Shown here piece after piece: positions 63,105 to 64,000 of a stretch of 64,000 nucleotides of DNA (position 1 is its first letter; each line of letters opens with the position of its first letter). The stretch is taken from positions 434,001-498,000 of the forward strand of contig NZ_JBIBGL010000007.1 in NCBI RefSeq assembly GCF_042956465.1, given 5' to 3'. Under the pieces are notes generated by a model that searched no databases, was not told where the DNA came from, and saw only the letters and a program-made list of their open reading frames with translations. This DNA is from Embleya sp042956465. GTDB taxonomy: Bacteria > Actinomycetota > Actinomycetes > Streptomycetales > Streptomycetaceae. The position numbers and the translations under genes are program-made.

Positions 63105-63917
63105 GTGCGTCAACACCCCTACCGCATCGGCCAGATCGTGCCGAGCTCGAACGTCACGATGGAAACCGAGGTACCCGCGATCCTGCGGGCGCGCGAGACG
63201 GTCGCGCCGGAGCGCTTCACGTTCCACTCCAGTCGGATGCGGATGACGCACGTCACCCCCGAGCAACTCAAGGCGATGGACGCCGACTCCGACCGCTGCG
63301 CCGTCGAACTCTCCGACGCGCGGGTGGACGTGCTCGGCTACGCGTGCCTCGTGGCGATCATGAGCATGGGCCTGGGCTACCACCGGGTGTCCGAGGAGCG
63401 GCTGCACAGCCGGACCGTCGAGAACAACGCACCCGCGCCGGTGGTCACCAGCGCCGGCGCGCTCGTGCACGGGCTGCACACGATCGGCGCGCGCAAGGTC
63501 GCCCTGGTCGCGCCGTACATGTTGCCGCTCACCCGCACGGTCGTGGAGTACCTGGGCCACGAGGGCATCGAGGTGCTCGACTTCGAGGCGCTGGAGATCC
63601 CGGACAACCTCGACGTGGCCGCGCACGACCCGCTGCGCCTGCCGGGCATCGCCGAGCGGCTCGAATACGCGGACGCGGACGCCGTGGTGTTGTCCGCGTG
63701 CGTGCAGATGCCGTCGCTGGCCGCGATCGAGGAGGCCGAGCAGCGACTGGGCAAGCCGGTCGTCTCGGCCGCGGTGTGCACCGTGCACCAGATGTTGCGC
63801 GCGCTGGACCTGCCCGCCTTCGCGCCGGGCGCCGGCCACCTGCTGTCCGGGAAGTTCGCGGACGCCCCGGCCGCATCCTCGGGTGCCGCCTCCGCCGGCG
63901 CGGGCTCGGCGACGTGA
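63105..63917 (+). CDS. Maleate cis-trans isomerase (Asp/Glu racemase superfamily)
   Basis: This 270-residue protein belongs to the arylmalonate decarboxylase/maleate isomerase group. The opening RIGQIVPSSNVTMETEVP and the two catalytic cysteines, Cys81 (GYACLVAIMSMG) and Cys199 (LSACVQMPS), are diagnostic. It would turn maleate into fumarate for the TCA cycle without a cofactor. An Ala/Ser/Gly-rich tail ends the protein. GTG 63105 is set by AGGAGG 6 bases before it; the stop overlaps the next start as GTGA, so the operon continues. Confidence 0.9.
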   Translation: MRQHPYRIGQIVPSSNVTMETEVPAILRARETVAPERFTFHSSRMRMTHVTPEQLKAMDADSDRCAVELSDARVDVLGYACLVAIMSMGLGYHRVSEERLHSRTVENNAPAPVVTSAGALVHGLHTIGARKVALVAPYMLPLTRTVVEYLGHEGIEVLDFEALEIPDNLDVAAHDPLRLPGIAERLEYADADAVVLSACVQMPSLAAIEEAEQRLGKPVVSAAVCTVHQMLRALDLPAFAPGAGHLLSGKFADAPAASSGAASAGAGSAT

Positions 63918-64000
63918 CACCTGGCCGGGGCGACCGCGACCCCGTCGTGAAGCTGCCTGCCGGCACGCTGCGCGGTCGCACCGAGGACGGTCTCGCGGTG
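63914..64000 (+). CDS. Start of a type-B carboxylesterase (partial, cut by the window edge)
   Basis: Only 29 codons are inside the window: GTG 63914 overlapping the previous stop, then VVKLPAGTLRGRTEDGLAV. That pattern is the usual N-terminus of carboxylesterase/para-nitrobenzyl esterase-type alpha/beta hydrolases, which continue with an FRGIPYA-like motif. Coupled to the catabolic operon, it might free an aromatic acid from an ester. The call rests on a short stretch. Confidence 0.55.
   Translation, partial: MTPGRGDRDPVVKLPAGTLRGRTEDGLAV

Overview
The DNA is very GC-rich, with strongly G/C-biased third codon positions, rare TTA codons, GTG/TTG starts and multimodular cis-AT type I PKS genes. 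This points to a streptomycete-type actinomycete; the species cannot be named from the window. Nearly all of it is coding.

Region 1 (about 0.2-41.6 kb) is a compact reduced-polyketide cluster. A promoter and a cysteine-type leader peptide precede a LAL/LuxR regulator that carries a TTA (bldA) codon. Four collinear PKS genes follow. PKS1 is KSQ-AT(mmal)-ACP plus KS-AT(mal)-DH-ER-KR-ACP. PKS2 is two copies of KS-AT(mmal)-KR-ACP. PKS3 is KS-AT(mal)-DH-KR-ACP plus KS-AT(mmal)-ACP. PKS4 is KS-AT(mmal)-DH-ACP-TE. The last two modules have no KR, so the chain should leave as a C19 3,5-diketo acyl chain with a 6,7-enone and hydroxyls at C9 and C11. Two overlapping SnoaL/NTF2-like proteins sit directly after the TE and are the obvious candidates for cyclising it. 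A convergent terminator follows, then an Sfp-type PPTase and a metallophosphoesterase (minus strand), a SARP activator and a type II thioesterase. No oxygenase, glycosyltransferase, exporter or resistance gene is visible.

Region 2 (about 41.7-54.7 kb) is a patchwork. It holds a ligase-fold protein lacking the catalytic lysine, a frameshifted epimerase relic, a secreted GDSL hydrolase, a decayed toxin-antitoxin-like pair, an acyl-CoA dehydrogenase with a fused indolepyruvate ferredoxin oxidoreductase, two coupled GNATs, two small unknown proteins and glmS.

Region 3 (about 55.0-64.0 kb, continuing off the edge) is an aromatic-acid catabolic operon. It encodes an aryl-CoA ligase (2-aminobenzoate-CoA ligase-like), a hotdog thioesterase, a fused salicylyl/2-aminobenzoyl-CoA hydroxylase-OYE protein, a nitrilase-superfamily C-N hydrolase, a gentisate-type dioxygenase, an FAH-family hydrolase, a maleate isomerase and the start of a carboxylesterase. 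The set fits anthranilate to 5-hydroxyanthranilate to maleamylpyruvate to maleamate to maleate to fumarate, with the C-N hydrolase as the deamidating step; salicylate via gentisate is the simpler alternative. That route and the KR-less terminal PKS with its SnoaL pair are the two most promising systems here.
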